Assembly (NCBI GenBank): GCA_015501595.1
Contig: JADNRX010000060.1
Coordinates: 1 to 64,000 of the forward strand
Direction of reading: 5' to 3'
Origin: Hymenopellis radicata
Taxonomy: Eukaryota; Basidiomycota; Agaricomycetes; Agaricales; Physalacriaceae
Length of the DNA stretch: 64,000 bases
Shown here: positions 46,476 through 57,252 of the stretch, in pieces
Position numbering within the stretch: the stretch's first letter is position 1
How the letters are laid out: each line of letters opens with the position of its first letter
The notes under the pieces: model-generated
Seen by the model: the letters and a program-made list of their open reading frames with translations, nothing else
Told to the model about the DNA's origin: nothing
Database searches by the model: none
Program-made: the position numbers and the translations under genes

Positions 46476-46646
46476 GGACGTGTTGGTTAAGGAGGAGTTA
46501 CCCGTTTAGGTATGGCTGTCAGAAGACATCGATCAGTCCATTTTCAAGCTCCAGGGCGAGTCTTTCAGCAATGGCCCAGTGTTCCTAGTTCAATCGCTGC
46601 GGCAGCGCGGCTCCTAGTGACATAGACAAAATCCAAGAAACCCTTC

Positions 46647-46653
46647 AAAAAAA
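46647..46653 (-). terminator. Pol III terminator of tRNA-Phe
   Basis: T7 on the minus strand (A7 as written), about 20 nt past the tRNA 3' end. Confidence 0.7.
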
Positions 46654-46673
46654 CATCGCTAACTGGCGTATGA

Positions 46674-46746
46674 TGGGGTCACCCAGGATTGAACTGGGGA
46701 CCTCCAGAACTTCAGTCTGTTGCTCTCCCAACTGAGCTATGACCCC
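46674..46746 (-). tRNA. tRNA-Phe (GAA), no intron
   Basis: 73 nt including discriminator A. Acceptor GGGGTCA/TGACCCC, D-arm GCTC-AGTTGGGA-GAGC, anticodon loop CTGAAGT (anticodon GAA), variable AGGTC, T-arm CCCAG-TTCAATC-CTGGG. The first anticodon-stem pair is an A-G mismatch; the other four pair. Confidence 0.93.
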
Positions 46747-46840
46747 TATGAAGTCCATGCAAGGCACTATGACATGTGATGGATGAATAGAGACTCCCTT
46801 GATTCGCAGGTACTTTCTTCCTTGTCCATCGACCATCATC

Positions 46841-47347
46841 ATGTCGACAACCGTCGAAACTGAACTCTACGCTACGGCAGATTTCTGCCTGATTCCTATG
46901 GCGGCTCCTGAATCATCTGTGAGTCCTATTTCCTTGAGCGATCTATCCATCTTTTCTGATCTGATAGGTTGCCATCTTTATTGCAGAGTGTCAACGAGTG
47001 CTCGAGAAATCTGGGCTAGTTTATTCGGTTCGTATCACGCGCCCTACAAGAGTACACTTACCAGCGGATTTTACAGATGCAGTAAGCGCTCATCGAACTT
47101 CTACTAATTCTACATATAATTTTCCCCCGATTGAAGTGGATATGGAACCAACATCGAGGGTCCCTGGTCGTCTGTGTGTAACGCAATTCGCGCCTGTCAC
47201 GAAGCCGTACACGCGCAGGGTATTCCACGAATCGCAACTGATATAAGGATTGGTACGCGCACCGACAGACCGGCCGACGGTAAAGTGAATGAAGGAAAGG
47301 TCAAACGCGTTGAAGAGATCCTGGAGAAGTCATCGGGCTCTGTGTAA
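46841..47347 (+). CDS. UPF0045 / MTH1187-family thiamine-binding protein
   Basis: Small soluble protein of the MTH1187/YkoF-like family (yeast Ecm15 relative), members of which bind thiamine. Four exons, 46841-46918, 46968-47027, 47077-47081 and 47137-47347, sum to 354 nt and 117 residues. Blocks: MSTTVETELYATADFCLIPM, VAIFIAECQRVLEKSGLVY, MHGYGTNIEGPWSSVCNAI, RIATDIRIGTRTDRP and KVKRVEEILEKSSGSV. The third exon is only 5 nt (ATGCA) with a CAG before it and GTAAGC after it. It is required to give the conserved HGYGT. The tRNA-Phe gene lies 95 bp upstream in the opposite orientation. Confidence 0.9.
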
Positions 47348-48011
47348 AGGACCAAGGATGCGACACTAATAACACATAGGCACCAGTGTGGTTTCGATAA
47401 TGAAAGATATCCGCGTTATTATCTCGAGATTCTGATCGGTCTAACGGATTGTGCTTTTGGCAGGTGCCATATTTCACATTCAAACAGAACAGAGCGCGCC
47501 TTGTTGCTGACTTCCTGCTTAGCGCTGTGGTCCTCATGAGTGAATTCAAGGTTCGTCCCGCTCAATGAAAAAAATCAGAATCTGACAGTCCCGAACTGTC
47601 TTACGCCTCCGATGTGCTGGACGCGTTTATATGACAACATGGCCTGGTCTGTGATCTCCTGGCGTACTCGCCCGCTTCCGTCGCAGGCTCGATATACAAG
47701 ACAACTCGTACTAGGAGTACTCTCTGTATGCTGGGATATCAGACCTGACACCAGTTTGACTTAGAGGCCCGCAATGGCATCCCCGAAGTCGGCGTTCGAA
47801 TTCGTCTCCCTTCAACATATCATTCATGCGTCCCGTCTTGCCAAAAGGGCTACGATGGAATACACAGTCGGTCGTTCTAAACATTGCAAGAAAAAGTTCA
47901 TCAGGTTTCAAGTGCCTTACCTGCGGATTGAAGTACGTTGATGTAAGCTGTCCGTTGCTTATTCCCCTGGTCATTCAACCATGTGTTGTACGTACGCGCC
48001 GTAAAGTGTGT
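47348..48011. other. No supported gene
   Basis: Scattered short frames on both strands. A plus-strand open stretch from 47774 (MASPKSAFEFVSLQHI) runs to about 47940 but matches nothing I know and lacks clear splice partners. Confidence 0.45.
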
Positions 48012-48362
48012 GTCCACAGACGTCGTCAAAAGGACGCCATACCAGTTACTCAGTGCGCGTTCCGGGGGTGTCCACAGGCGTCGTCAAAAGGAGGTACTCA
48101 GTGCGCGTTCCCGTCGGAGGTGTCCACAGGCGTCGTCAAAAGGAGGTACTCAGTGCGCGTTCCCGAGGTGTGTCCACAGGCGTCGTCAAAAGGAGGTACT
48201 CAGTGCGCGTCCCGAGGTGTGTCCACAGGCGTCGTCAAAAGGAGGTACTCAGTGCGCGTCCCGAGGTGTGTCCACAGGCGTCGTCAAAAGGAGGTACTCA
48301 GTACGCGATCCCGAGGCGTCGTCAACAGGACGCCGTACCAGGTATTCAGTGCACGATACCCG
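48012..48362 (+). repeat. Minisatellite, about 49-bp unit, seven copies
   Basis: Units begin GTCCACAGGCGTCGTCAAAA at 48070, 48122, 48172, 48221 and 48270 (with variants at 48012 and about 48317), spaced 58, 52, 50, 49, 49 and 47 bp. The inner units are nearly identical (consensus ending GGTACTCAGTGCGCGTCCCGAG). The first and last units carry an extra ACGCC-TACCAG block that is missing from the inner ones. All three forward frames stay open through most of the array, so open frames here mean little. Confidence 0.92.
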
Positions 48363-48456
48363 AGAACTTCGGGTTATGGCTATCCTAGACAGCTAGGACA
48401 CTCCCTTGGGCCTCGGATGCCCACCGAACCGCATATCATTTTCAATCCTAGCTGAG

Positions 48457-48462
48457 TATAAA
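48457..48462 (+). promoter_or_regulatory. TATA box candidate of the terpene synthase gene
   Basis: TATAAA 45 bp before the ATG at 48507. Confidence 0.5.
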
Positions 48463-48506
48463 TCCAGACCGAGGGACAACGATATGATATTTCATAGCAC
48501 TCCACG

Positions 48507-49866
48507 ATGTCTTCAACCGCCACGCAAATATTCGTTCAGACGCGAGAGGCGCCAGAACCTCTGGTGTACTACCTTCCGTATACGCTCCGCAACTGGCCAT
48601 GGCAAAGAGTCATCAGCCCCCATTATCGAGCTGCTCAAAAGGAATCTGTCGCTTGGCTTGAAAGCTTCAAGCCCTTCTCGCCAGCCGCCCAGATAGCCTT
48701 CAATAAATGCGATTTTAGTGAGACATAGCGTCCATCTTTCGTCGCGCGTCTAACCTCTCTGTCTCAGGTCTTGTATGCGCACTCACCTTTCCCGAAGCCT
48801 CTCACGGTAAGCATCTTCAACGCGCCAGTCCCGGATTACCGACTAATGCTCAGTTCAGTCAAGCTGCGGAGTTGCTGTGATTTGATGCACACATTCTTCA
48901 CCCTTGATGAATACACCGACAATCTCCCCACGAAGGAGGTCATCGCGCGCTGCGAAGCCACCATGGACGCCATCCTCCACGTAGACAAGCCGCGTCCGGA
49001 AGGAGAAAGCATCATTGGTGAAATTGCACGGCAGTACGTTTCCCTCGCGTTATCGGCTCCATTTACACGCTGATTATCGCTGCAGGTTTTGGAAACGTGC
49101 GTCGAGCTTTGCGCCAGAGCCCGTGAAGGAGCGGTTCGTCAAGGCGTGGCGGATCTACCTCGACTCTGTGATTCAGCAGGCGGAACGGCGCAGCAGCTCT
49201 TACATATGTACCATTGATGAGTATATGCTGGCGCGTCGCGATAACATTGGATCCGATCCCTCCTTCGCCTTCCTCGAAATCTCCTTGAACGTGTGCCTCC
49301 CGCACGAAGTCATGGAACATCCTGCCATCGCCTCGTTGAACAAGGACACGTCTGACATGATTGTTCTAGCGAATGTAAGTCCCTTCACGTCACGTGAGCG
49401 CGCCAGTTACGCATTCCGTACTAGGACATGTCCTCATACAAGAAGGAAGTACTCGCAGATGATTCCGACTATAATGCCGTCACCGTGGTCATGCACAATG
49501 AGAAGACTGATTTAGCCGGAGCTCTCCAGTGGCTGTCTGACCGCCACGACGAGATCGTCGAACATTTCCTGAGAGTCAGGGACGACATACTGAACAAGCG
49601 GAATTTCCCTACGTACGGTGAAGACATTGATCGCCAGATTGCACTCTACATCAATGGTTTGGGTAAGTGTTCAGTGTTTCGTTACCGTCCAGAGAACTCA
49701 ATCGGTGGTATCAGGTCAATGGATTCGCGGGCACGATGAATGGAACTTTGGTTCGGGACGGTGAGTGCTGTTCCTTAAAGTTGATTGTACAAACTGAATG
49801 TCATTCAGCTATTTCGGAAGCCGGGGACTGGAGATCCAGAAGACGCGTAAAGTCGTTATTGCATGA
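48507..49866 (+). CDS. Sesquiterpene synthase (class I terpene cyclase)
   Basis: Converts farnesyl diphosphate to a cyclic sesquiterpene. Seven exons, 48507-48717, 48768-48806, 48859-49033, 49086-49374, 49425-49662, 49715-49760 and 49809-49866, total 1056 nt and 351 residues with no frame break, the usual size for fungal enzymes. Metal-binding motif 1 is FTLDEYTDN (D/E-rich, of the DEYTD type). Motif 2, the NSE triad, is NDMSSYKKE, formed across the exon 4-5 junction. The C-terminal RY pair occurs in WNFGSGRYF. The product cannot be told from sequence. No P450, oxidoreductase or transporter gene is adjacent, so there is no visible biosynthetic cluster. Confidence 0.95.
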
Positions 49867-50231
49867 TTTAAGATGTATTCTATAGCTATCTCGAACTAGT
49901 ACCAGAGGCACGACTCTTGGGCTGCTATGTAACGTTCTGTATCTAGATTCTAGATTGTGGTTGATGCTTGACTTCTGCGAGTCGATGAACTTGAGTAATA
50001 TCAAGGAGAAACCAGTAATTGAGGGCACCCTGTGGCCCTCATGCCCTTTCGGGTGGCGCATGTTACGCGAGTAACCCGCCCCGTCGAGTAATCCGCTGGT
50101 TATTGGCTGTGAATGATGAATTATACTTGAAAAAGTGTCAATGAGGACGGAGACAGTATCTTGCGTAACTCTAGCGGCTCTGGAGTCAAAAAAAGCGGCG
50201 TGCGCCACATTTCAGATAAGCAACATTGAAC

Positions 50232-50236
50232 AAAAA
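50232..50236 (-). terminator. Pol III terminator of tRNA-Lys
   Basis: T5 on the minus strand, 2 nt past the discriminator. Confidence 0.7.
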
Positions 50237-50238
50237 CT

Positions 50239-50326
50239 AGCCCACCGCGAGGGTCGAACTCGCAGCCTTCAGATGCCAACCTAGAGGATAAGAGTCTGAC
50301 GCTCTGTCCGATTGAGCTAGGCGGGC
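50239..50326 (-). tRNA. tRNA-Lys (CTT) with 14-nt intron
   Basis: Acceptor GCCCGCC/GGTGGGC, D-arm GCTC...GAGC, anticodon stem TCAGA/TCTGA, loop CTCTTA followed by an intron of about 14 nt (TCCTCTAGGTTGGC) and the last loop base A, giving anticodon CTT. T-arm GCGAG-TTCGACC-CTCGC. Discriminator T. Confidence 0.92.
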
Positions 50327-51076
50327 TGAAAAGCAAGTGCATCCTGCGCATTATTACTCTGGGCCGATCAGCCCCTAAGTACGATTGCCATCGACCCAAT
50401 GGCAACAATCGCTGGGATGACATTCTTCTTCTTCTTCGGATCTCTGAACAGTGAAGGGGAATTCTTCTGGCCAGATACTGGTGTTGTGGAGTCGGAGAAG
50501 TTCTGCGCAGCGGCAAGGCGCCAAGGCTACACTTATAGTAAGTACACTTATTCAGTCTCATCAAATGGTAGTACTATTCACTAGTAGACTTTCCAACTTG
50601 GTGGACGTCTTCAAGGATATTGAACTCGGTATGAGCGGCGCGCACTTCCTTAGCGCCGATTGAAATACTTACTGTCGTGTGTATCAATCTCTTTGGAGGC
50701 GGGGACGTTGACGGCGTCGCGGTCACGTTGGCGTGTTCGATTTCGGGTGAAACAACGAGAGCTTTTGGCAACTATGTTGACGGAACGGGTGCGCTTGACT
50801 CGTACTTGGGTGGATGAAAGCAAGGCGACAGTTCGATATGTTTTGAAACTCGAGCTCCTTTCACTTGAGGGTTAGAGTGACTCAGAGGAGCTCACTTCGA
50901 CAGTGGCGGCCGCTTGGCTTCTCGGCAATGGTCAGCAGACCCTTCGGCATCTCGTCTTTTTTTTGGGTGATTTAAATGTTGTCTAAGACAACTTCGGCAT
51001 CTCATGTTTCCTTTTGTAATGGACGCTGAATGGACGGGAGGTCCTGGCTCTCAGAAATGTACGGTCACCCTCCGCC
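50327..51076. other. No supported gene
   Basis: A plus-strand frame from ATG 50399 (MATIAGMTFFFFFGSLNSEG) and a minus-strand frame at 50574-50771 are the best candidates but neither has a recognisable domain. About 50020-50100 (left of the tRNA-Lys) contains a GC-rich imperfect hairpin. Confidence 0.4.
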
Positions 51077-52818
51077 ATGCTAAGACCATTGCCATCTGAG
51101 CTATTCTTAGAAGTAGCTCGACATGTGAGTCTTGTGGTACTCTGACTTGCATTATTGATCACCAACGCCGTCGCTCAGCTTGATCCCGCTGATCTCAAAG
51201 CTGCTCGACTATCGTCGAAGACTCTAGCAGCTGTTACAGCCCCATTTCTATTCCGTCGTCTGGTGGTTGTCCTCCGATCCCGATCCTTTCTCGGGGGCCG
51301 AGACTCGTCCTTTCAGCGTAGGCATTCTTTCTTGGCGGCGCTTGCTGAGCGCACTACACAACTGGGCAAGCATGTAGAGTCGCTGAGGATCGAAGAGCCT
51401 TACGAAGTCTCCAAGCCACCGAAAACCATCAGTAATCTTCCTCTGCGGGCGCTCAGATTATTATCTCTGAAGAAGACCAGAAAGCACGTCTTTTCTGAGG
51501 AGATTGTCAAACTGCTGTGTCGAGCCTTGCCATATCTTGATTCCCTCTACGAATTAGAGTAAGTTAATCGACCTGTGCATTAGTTATTCCTCTGAAAACC
51601 CTGTATAGCTGGGCATCTTTTTCCGTAGGACTTAACCTTCCTGCCCAACGTCTCGAGCATGCCTACCACTTGCTCAAAGTCCTTAGCACCGTTCCATCGA
51701 TCAGAGAACTGTCGATAACCTCACAATTCAACGGCAACTGCCTCTACGAGCAGTATTTCCTTGAATTCCATAACCTTACGCGCTTGTACTACAGCGGTAA
51801 CTTCCCTGCGACACTCGTGCCCGCCATCATCTCCTCCAGCCCGAAGCTGAGATCACTCACGCTTCAGCATGGATATATTCGCGAAATCAACGTGGTGGAC
51901 TTGTTTCCTGTCCCCACAGAGCGCCACACTTCCCTCGAGAGACTCGAACTGCGAAAAGTCCTATTCACTGAATCCGCGGTATCGGTCCTCCTTCCTTGTA
52001 TCCAACAACTCCTCTGTCTTTGTATTCGAGACACCGTCGTGCCGGCTTTATTCTGGCATCAGTTGGGCCACGATAAACTCTGGATGCAGTACCTAGATCT
52101 GAGGCGTGTTCTGATAGACGAGCACGTTTTGACGTATCTCTCACAATATTGTGGGCTTCGTCGTCTCGGGTTTGAGATTACGAAGGACGGGATGGTGGAC
52201 AACGCAAAGCAACAGGTGGCCGGGGCATCGATATTTTGGTTTGGCGTTCTGCCGCACCATGCACCTGTGCTCACCTCTCTGACGATTATTTCTCGAACAC
52301 CTGGCGATTGGTGCATGGATGCCCCAGCCCTAGACGTGATACGCGAGTGCCAGCATCTCAGACAGCTCGTCTTGACCGTTGACTGGGCTCGCACGAGTGT
52401 AAAGGGTCGTCTAACGTTATTGTGCGCACTATTCCACGAGATTTTCGATTTGAATCTGACGACGTTTGTTTAGCGCCGCATTCTGCATCTTGTTGCCCGC
52501 AACACTTGGCCTCACCTTCGTACATTGGGTTTGTTTTGCGTTGAAGAAGAAGTTGTTCGGCTTATGTCGCAACCGGAATATCGCTTCACAAAGCCGGAGG
52601 ATTATAGCGCACATAGAATTGTGGAAGGTTTTCGGTTTGCGTCGTGGAGCACGTTACTCGCTGAGTTGAACATCATAGTTCATGGTTCGGAGCCGTACAC
52701 ATTTAGGGAGTGTGAAGATGGATCTGGAGAGTTCGCGTATCATGGACGCGGGGACGAGTTCAGACGCGAATGGAAATGGGAAGAGGAGACACCTAATATG
52801 AACGATCCTTGGAGATAG
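51077..52818 (+). CDS. F-box/LRR-like protein (2)
   Basis: Four exons, 51077-51124, 51179-51558, 51609-52398 and 52474-52818, give 1563 nt and 520 residues. The F-box is built across the first intron: MLRPLPSELFLEVARH + LDPADLKAARLSSKTL, then APFLFRRLVVVL. The body has many Leu-rich repeats (VPSIRELSIT, FHNLTRLYYSGN, SPKLRSLTLQHGY, SLERLELRKVLF, MQYLDLRRV, CQHLRQLVLTVDW). The in-frame TAG at 52471 belongs to the third intron (donor GTAAAG, CTGAC branch, TTTAG acceptor), whose removal gives ARTS-RRILHLVARNTWP. Likely an SCF substrate adaptor; target unknown. No frameshift. Confidence 0.82.
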
Positions 52819-52926
52819 CTACTGAAAGGTGAACTTTGATGTACTCTACGGTTTATTAATGTAGACACTTTGAGTTTATATCGATACAGTAGGGATGTAA
52901 AGCAGAAACAAAGCAACAATAGGGAA

Positions 52927-54103
52927 CTAGAGAGGCCTCATGAACATGAGCACGCCTTCGTACACTGCCCAGGCAATGGCAGAGCTCAACACTTTGCGAC
53001 TGAGACGCAGAGAGACTCCGTCGAAATAACCTTGAATCCCACGTTGCTGGAAGTCCTCAGAACCGAAACTGGTTCATGAACATGTTAGAGGACTCACATT
53101 CCAAATGGTCATAACAGTCCTTGTGAAGCCCTGGTAACGGTCCTCGGGACGCACTTGAATCTTGGTCTAAGAGGGATTGAATGAAAAAAAGAGCAGTTGT
53201 CGGCAGAGAAAGAGTAACCTTTATGACATCGAATGGATGAGTCGCGATCGTTGCCAACGCGCCGGCCGACGCTGCTGATGTGCTATGGATTATTGTGGAA
53301 TTCCAGGTAGACGGGAGGTCGCGTTTGATACTTTCGTAAAAGACGACAAACAATCCGGCGTACGGCGCATCTCTAAGTGACGATGCCAAGAATCCCCGGA
53401 AGAGCTCTGCGCGTTTCATTCCCCGTAACGCCTGGAATAGACTAGGATATGCATACATGTTACTCTATTACCTTCTGAGTGAGTTCCATCCCATCGTCGC
53501 GTGCAAAGACACGTACCTCGAACCGCGCTTTTAGGACGGAAAATGGGTTTAAAACGAAACCGACAGTCACACGCGCCGTGGCTCCGGCAAGGAGGTTCCC
53601 TTGAGCTGACAGCTTTGGTAGAACACTGTTACTTCTCCTGGAAGTCGTGGGAGGGGTAGAGTGAAGTAGGGCGAAGCAGCCAGTATAGTCCGAAGGTGGG
53701 TTAGTCCAGCCATGTAAAGGGCTACGCCCGGAACGTTCCTAGAGATTAAGTGAGTCCCATTCGTGTGTGAACCGAGTTTGCAAACCGAATGAGTGAAGCA
53801 TTCGTTCCCCTCCATAAGCCCTTTGCTCCTTGAGTTGAGAGAATATCTCGTGTTGTTGGTAATATCCCCACTCTGGCGACTGCGTGTCCATGGTCCACCT
53901 GCTGCACCCGAGTCTTTACTAGGTCGACTATCCAGATATGAGAGTATTCCGAGACAGAATCGTAAACTATTTCTCACAGGGCTGTAGACAGACGGTCGAC
54001 GCCAATCCGGAGAGAGCACCTGTGCATCAAGCGTGAATTGGATTTGACAGTAATCAAAGGCAACCAGCGTACCCGACACAAGATGCAGCTGGACATTGCT
54101 CAT
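52927..54103 (-). CDS. Mitochondrial glycine carrier (SLC25A38/Hem25-like), one frameshift
   Basis: Inner-membrane carrier importing glycine for haem synthesis. ATG 54103 opens MSNVQLHLVSG, and splicing gives ALSGLASTVCLQPFDLVKTR, the first carrier signature. Next come GLWRGTNASLIRNVPGVALY, then SAQGNLLAGATARVTVGFVL, NPFSVLKARFE (second signature), YPSLFQALRGMKRAELFRGF, LASSLRDAPYAGLFVVFYES and THPFDVIK (third), ending SRKVLSSAIAWAVYEG at 52929. Between ASPYFTLP and SNSVLPKL the frame slips: adding one C to the CCCC run at about 53652-53655 (GGGG as written) makes it continuous. The order and signatures match SLC25A38 rather than other carriers. Confidence 0.88.
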
Positions 54104-54504
54104 CTAATATTCAAGATGAGAGTAAAAGGCAAGATCATAAGTACTGTACTAATTCGATCGTATTTTCACACCATGTGATGCGTGTCAATGGGTACTTACA
54201 CTGAGCACTCGAGTCTCGGGCTTCACAAATCGCCATGATGCGCGACGGATAGCCAGATCGCTTCATTCCCTAAAAAAGACCGTAGTAGGTACGCCCAGCG
54301 CCAATCTGGACAGCTGTTGAGCACGAAATGACAACGCGTTACGAAGAGAGCCTCCGCACTTGACGCGTCACCTCGTCCGGCTATCCCGGCCATAAACCGT
54401 TCCCAGAAAACGATAAATTAAATAGATACACTACGTACTTAGATAGCTAGTAAACATCGATGAGCAATTACACAGCACGAGAACGAGTCCAGTTTAAAAA
54501 GCAT
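54104..54504. other. Intergenic, no gene seen
   Basis: Contains the promoter side of the carrier gene and the 3' end of the PHD-protein gene. No motif worth naming. Confidence 0.5.
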
Positions 54505-57077
54505 TTACAACATCTGACTTTGAGCATGCGCCAATTGTCCTATCAGATTCTTCACCACCTCCTTCTGCGCGTCCTTCTCCTGCGCCCACGACTGCCGGTT
54601 ACGCTCAAAGTCTCTCTTTTCAGCCTCGAGCCTCGCAGCCTCCTCCTCAGATCTCTTGATCTTGTTCTCCAGCGCTTGCTCTCGAGCATCGACTTGTAAT
54701 AGACGCTGGTTCAGTATCTTCTCTTTTGCTAGAAGATCCGTATCCCGTGGCCCCGGAGATTGGGCTTCAGCCTGCTGCAATCGCATCCGGAGCTCCGCCA
54801 ATTCAGCGTCCTTCCTGGCTATTTCACGATCCTTTCTTACGACTTCTCGCTCCAGATACGGATCGACATGAGACGAAGAGGATACGACTGAGCCACTATT
54901 GTGGTCCATATCCTCGGCAGATGAGTGCGAAGCCGGCGGCGTCAGTGGTTGGCGAGGAACAGAAACTTGTCGCGTTGGAGGAGGAGGCGGGGATATTTGA
55001 CGCGTCGGTGGAGGAGGAGGGGAGGCATGTCGCGAGAAGAACTCTGACTGAGCCGGCCTGGAAGGAAGAGATAACGGCTGGAGAGGCAATGAGAACAGGC
55101 CCAGCTGGAATGGTCTGTCCAGTCCCAGTGTAGCGGAAAAGGGAGGGAAAAGTGGTTGCTGTGGTGAAGGCTGGATCATTGGCAAAATGGTGCGAGACAC
55201 CGATAGCTGAGGAGAAGGAGGAAGATGGCTTATCGGCCATTCTGAGTTTTGCCTGGAGTCGTCATCGTATCGTGGTCCACAATTTTCTCCCGCTGGGGAG
55301 AAACTGGCAGGAAGGAAGGCGGGGCAGCACTTCGCGCTCGAAGGGGAGAGACGCTATATCTCTCACGAGCCCCCATGGGCGACGCGCTACTGTGGCGTCG
55401 GTGTGGTGTGCTGAGCCCATGAGCGCTTGTGATGGTGTATGACGGAAGCTCTGTCGCATTCCGGGATCCGGTAGCAACTTGAGATATCGATTCGTCCAAA
55501 GGCCGCTTTCAGGCTGAGGAGGTTTTGCCTTCCTCTTCCTCTTGTTCTTTGGACTGCTCTGCGCTTGCACACTCGAGAGGCTGTTCACAGGGACCAGCGT
55601 GCTCCCTCTGGTGTATCTCGCTGTGGTTGTTTGGTAAACCGGCTTAACGTCACATTGTTTCGTCCGATCACCAAAAGCGCATTCTCTGCACCCCGGCTTA
55701 TCCGTCATTTCCCGCACATATTCACACTTGAACCCGCTTTCGCTACACTGTGTGCACTGAAATTCTGACATCAGTAACGTGAACAGTGCCTTGAAGAAGC
55801 ACGCTAACCGGAGGCGAGGCTGATTTCGGGACAAGGTCCCACTCCGATACGTTCACTCCATCTACCTCAAAGCCGTTGACTGACCTATTCTGACTTCTGG
55901 GTAGAGACAGCAAGATCAGCCGCGACCAAATCACATCGCCGACTTTGAACTTGATGTATTCTTGCATGGGAGTAGACATTCGTGATACGAGAGCTCGCAA
56001 GTCTTCATACCAAGCTGCATTGTTTTGTTCACATTTGTCCTTGTCGTTGTTGACCTCGGTGAACTAAAGCGTCAATTTAGTGCATGGATATTCAAGATTG
56101 CAACAAACGCACCTTTTCGAAAAGCCTCGGTCTTCGGGAAGAAACGCTGTCTCAGAGGCACGGCCAATATCGGCATAGGTGTCTCCTCCGATCGTGGTTT
56201 TGATATACGTTAGGCATTCAGAATCCAGCGATGAAAGAGTTCGAGATAGATCAGCCAACAAAAGAGTCCTTGGACCATCCTTGTTCGCGTAATATAGGTC
56301 GAAGAAAGGCTGAACACACACTTCAGTCGACAGTTGGATGTATAGTTGAAACATTGCACACCTTTGTCTCTTGCTCCAATTCAGCTTTCGTTCGTTTCAC
56401 AGTGTCAATTTTACGATGAGCAACCTTCCGTCTTTTGGATGACGGCGATTCCTCCCCGTCTTCTGCATCCTGCACCCTTTTCCGTAATTTATTTAGGCGC
56501 TGTTGCTCCTTTAGCACGTTCGGATTCCGTTTAAGACAATCAGGACAGGCCCAGACACCCTCAGGTATCTTATCGTATTGCTGCGGTAGACAACCCAAAT
56601 GCCAAGCTGGAGATGCATTCAGTGAGAACAAAGAAAGCAAGGTACAGTGGCCACGCACCAACATCACATATATCACAAAAGAGAAGCTTGTTCTGTTGTG
56701 AGGGAGTTCATCAATATCAATGAAGTCTATAGAGAATAACACATACCTTGTTGGTGCTAGATTTCAACCGACACTTCTCGCATTTCTTGTGTCCCTCGCA
56801 ATACCAGCCTTTCTTTTCGATGATCTCGAGCCGTGCATGCTTCAACTTGAGACATCGAAAGGCATGATCTTCAGAAAGATAAGTACACACTTCTTTCGTC
56901 AGTACACCTGTGAAAAAACGAACATGTTTCGCCGCAAGTGAGGCAGGACAGCATGGCTTCATGTTGCCCCTTCCTCTTGGATTCAGTTGGACTCTCTTTA
57001 CAAACAGGGCATCCTTCCTTCATCTTGGCCTTTGTCGCCGGATTTCCTTTGCGCGGATGAGATGAAGTCGACGACAT
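54505..57077 (-). CDS. Tandem PHD-finger protein with Cys-rich and coiled-coil tail
   Basis: ATG 57077 opens MSSTSSHPRKGNPATKAKMK. PHD 1: GCPVCKESP, SCLTCGETYHAFRCLKL (spliced), KKGWYCEGHKKC. PHD 2: CEKCRLKSSTN, LLFCDICDVGWHLGCLP (spliced), GVWACPDCLK. All Cys/His ligands of two C4HC3 fingers are present, in the close tandem arrangement of DPF-type histone readers. A basic linker (SPSSKRRKVAHRKID) follows. Exons then continue, without an obvious new start, to a Cys motif (FQCTQCSESGFKCEYV, GCRECAFGDRTKQC), Pro/Ser-rich repeats (PPPPPTRQ twice) and a C-terminal coiled coil rich in Glu/Lys/Arg ending QLAHAQSQML. It may instead be two genes; a split near 56050 is the alternative. Confidence 0.6.
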
Positions 57078-57252
57078 GATGGCGCAAGTCAAGAGATAAG
57101 TAGTCGAACAAAGGTCTTCAGATTTCGAATTCCGATCCCTGATCAAACTCGGCGCTAACGGACATGAGGTACTTGGTCAGATCGAGAGCTTATCGTTCAG
57201 TCATCCTTCACAGCATTCGAAGGAATAAAACAACGTGGAATTATGTTACTGT

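Noticed and set aside
48012..48362. CRISPR-like array of repeats
   Set aside because: Units are contiguous near-identical 49-bp repeats without unique spacers, in a eukaryotic genome. It is a minisatellite.
47833..48455. Long open frame through the minisatellite as a repetitive protein gene
   Set aside because: All three plus frames are open across the array because the unit lacks stops. No start context, flanking domain or splice signals single out one.
50020..50100. GC-rich hairpin near the tRNA-Lys as a structured RNA
   Set aside because: The pairing is short and imperfect (GAGGGC with GCCCTC), with no family signature.
52399..52473. In-frame TAG at 52471 suggesting a premature stop in the second F-box gene
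   Set aside because: The TAG is the acceptor end of an intron with donor GTAAAG and a CTGAC branch site. Both flanking exons keep phase 0 and read as LRR sequence.
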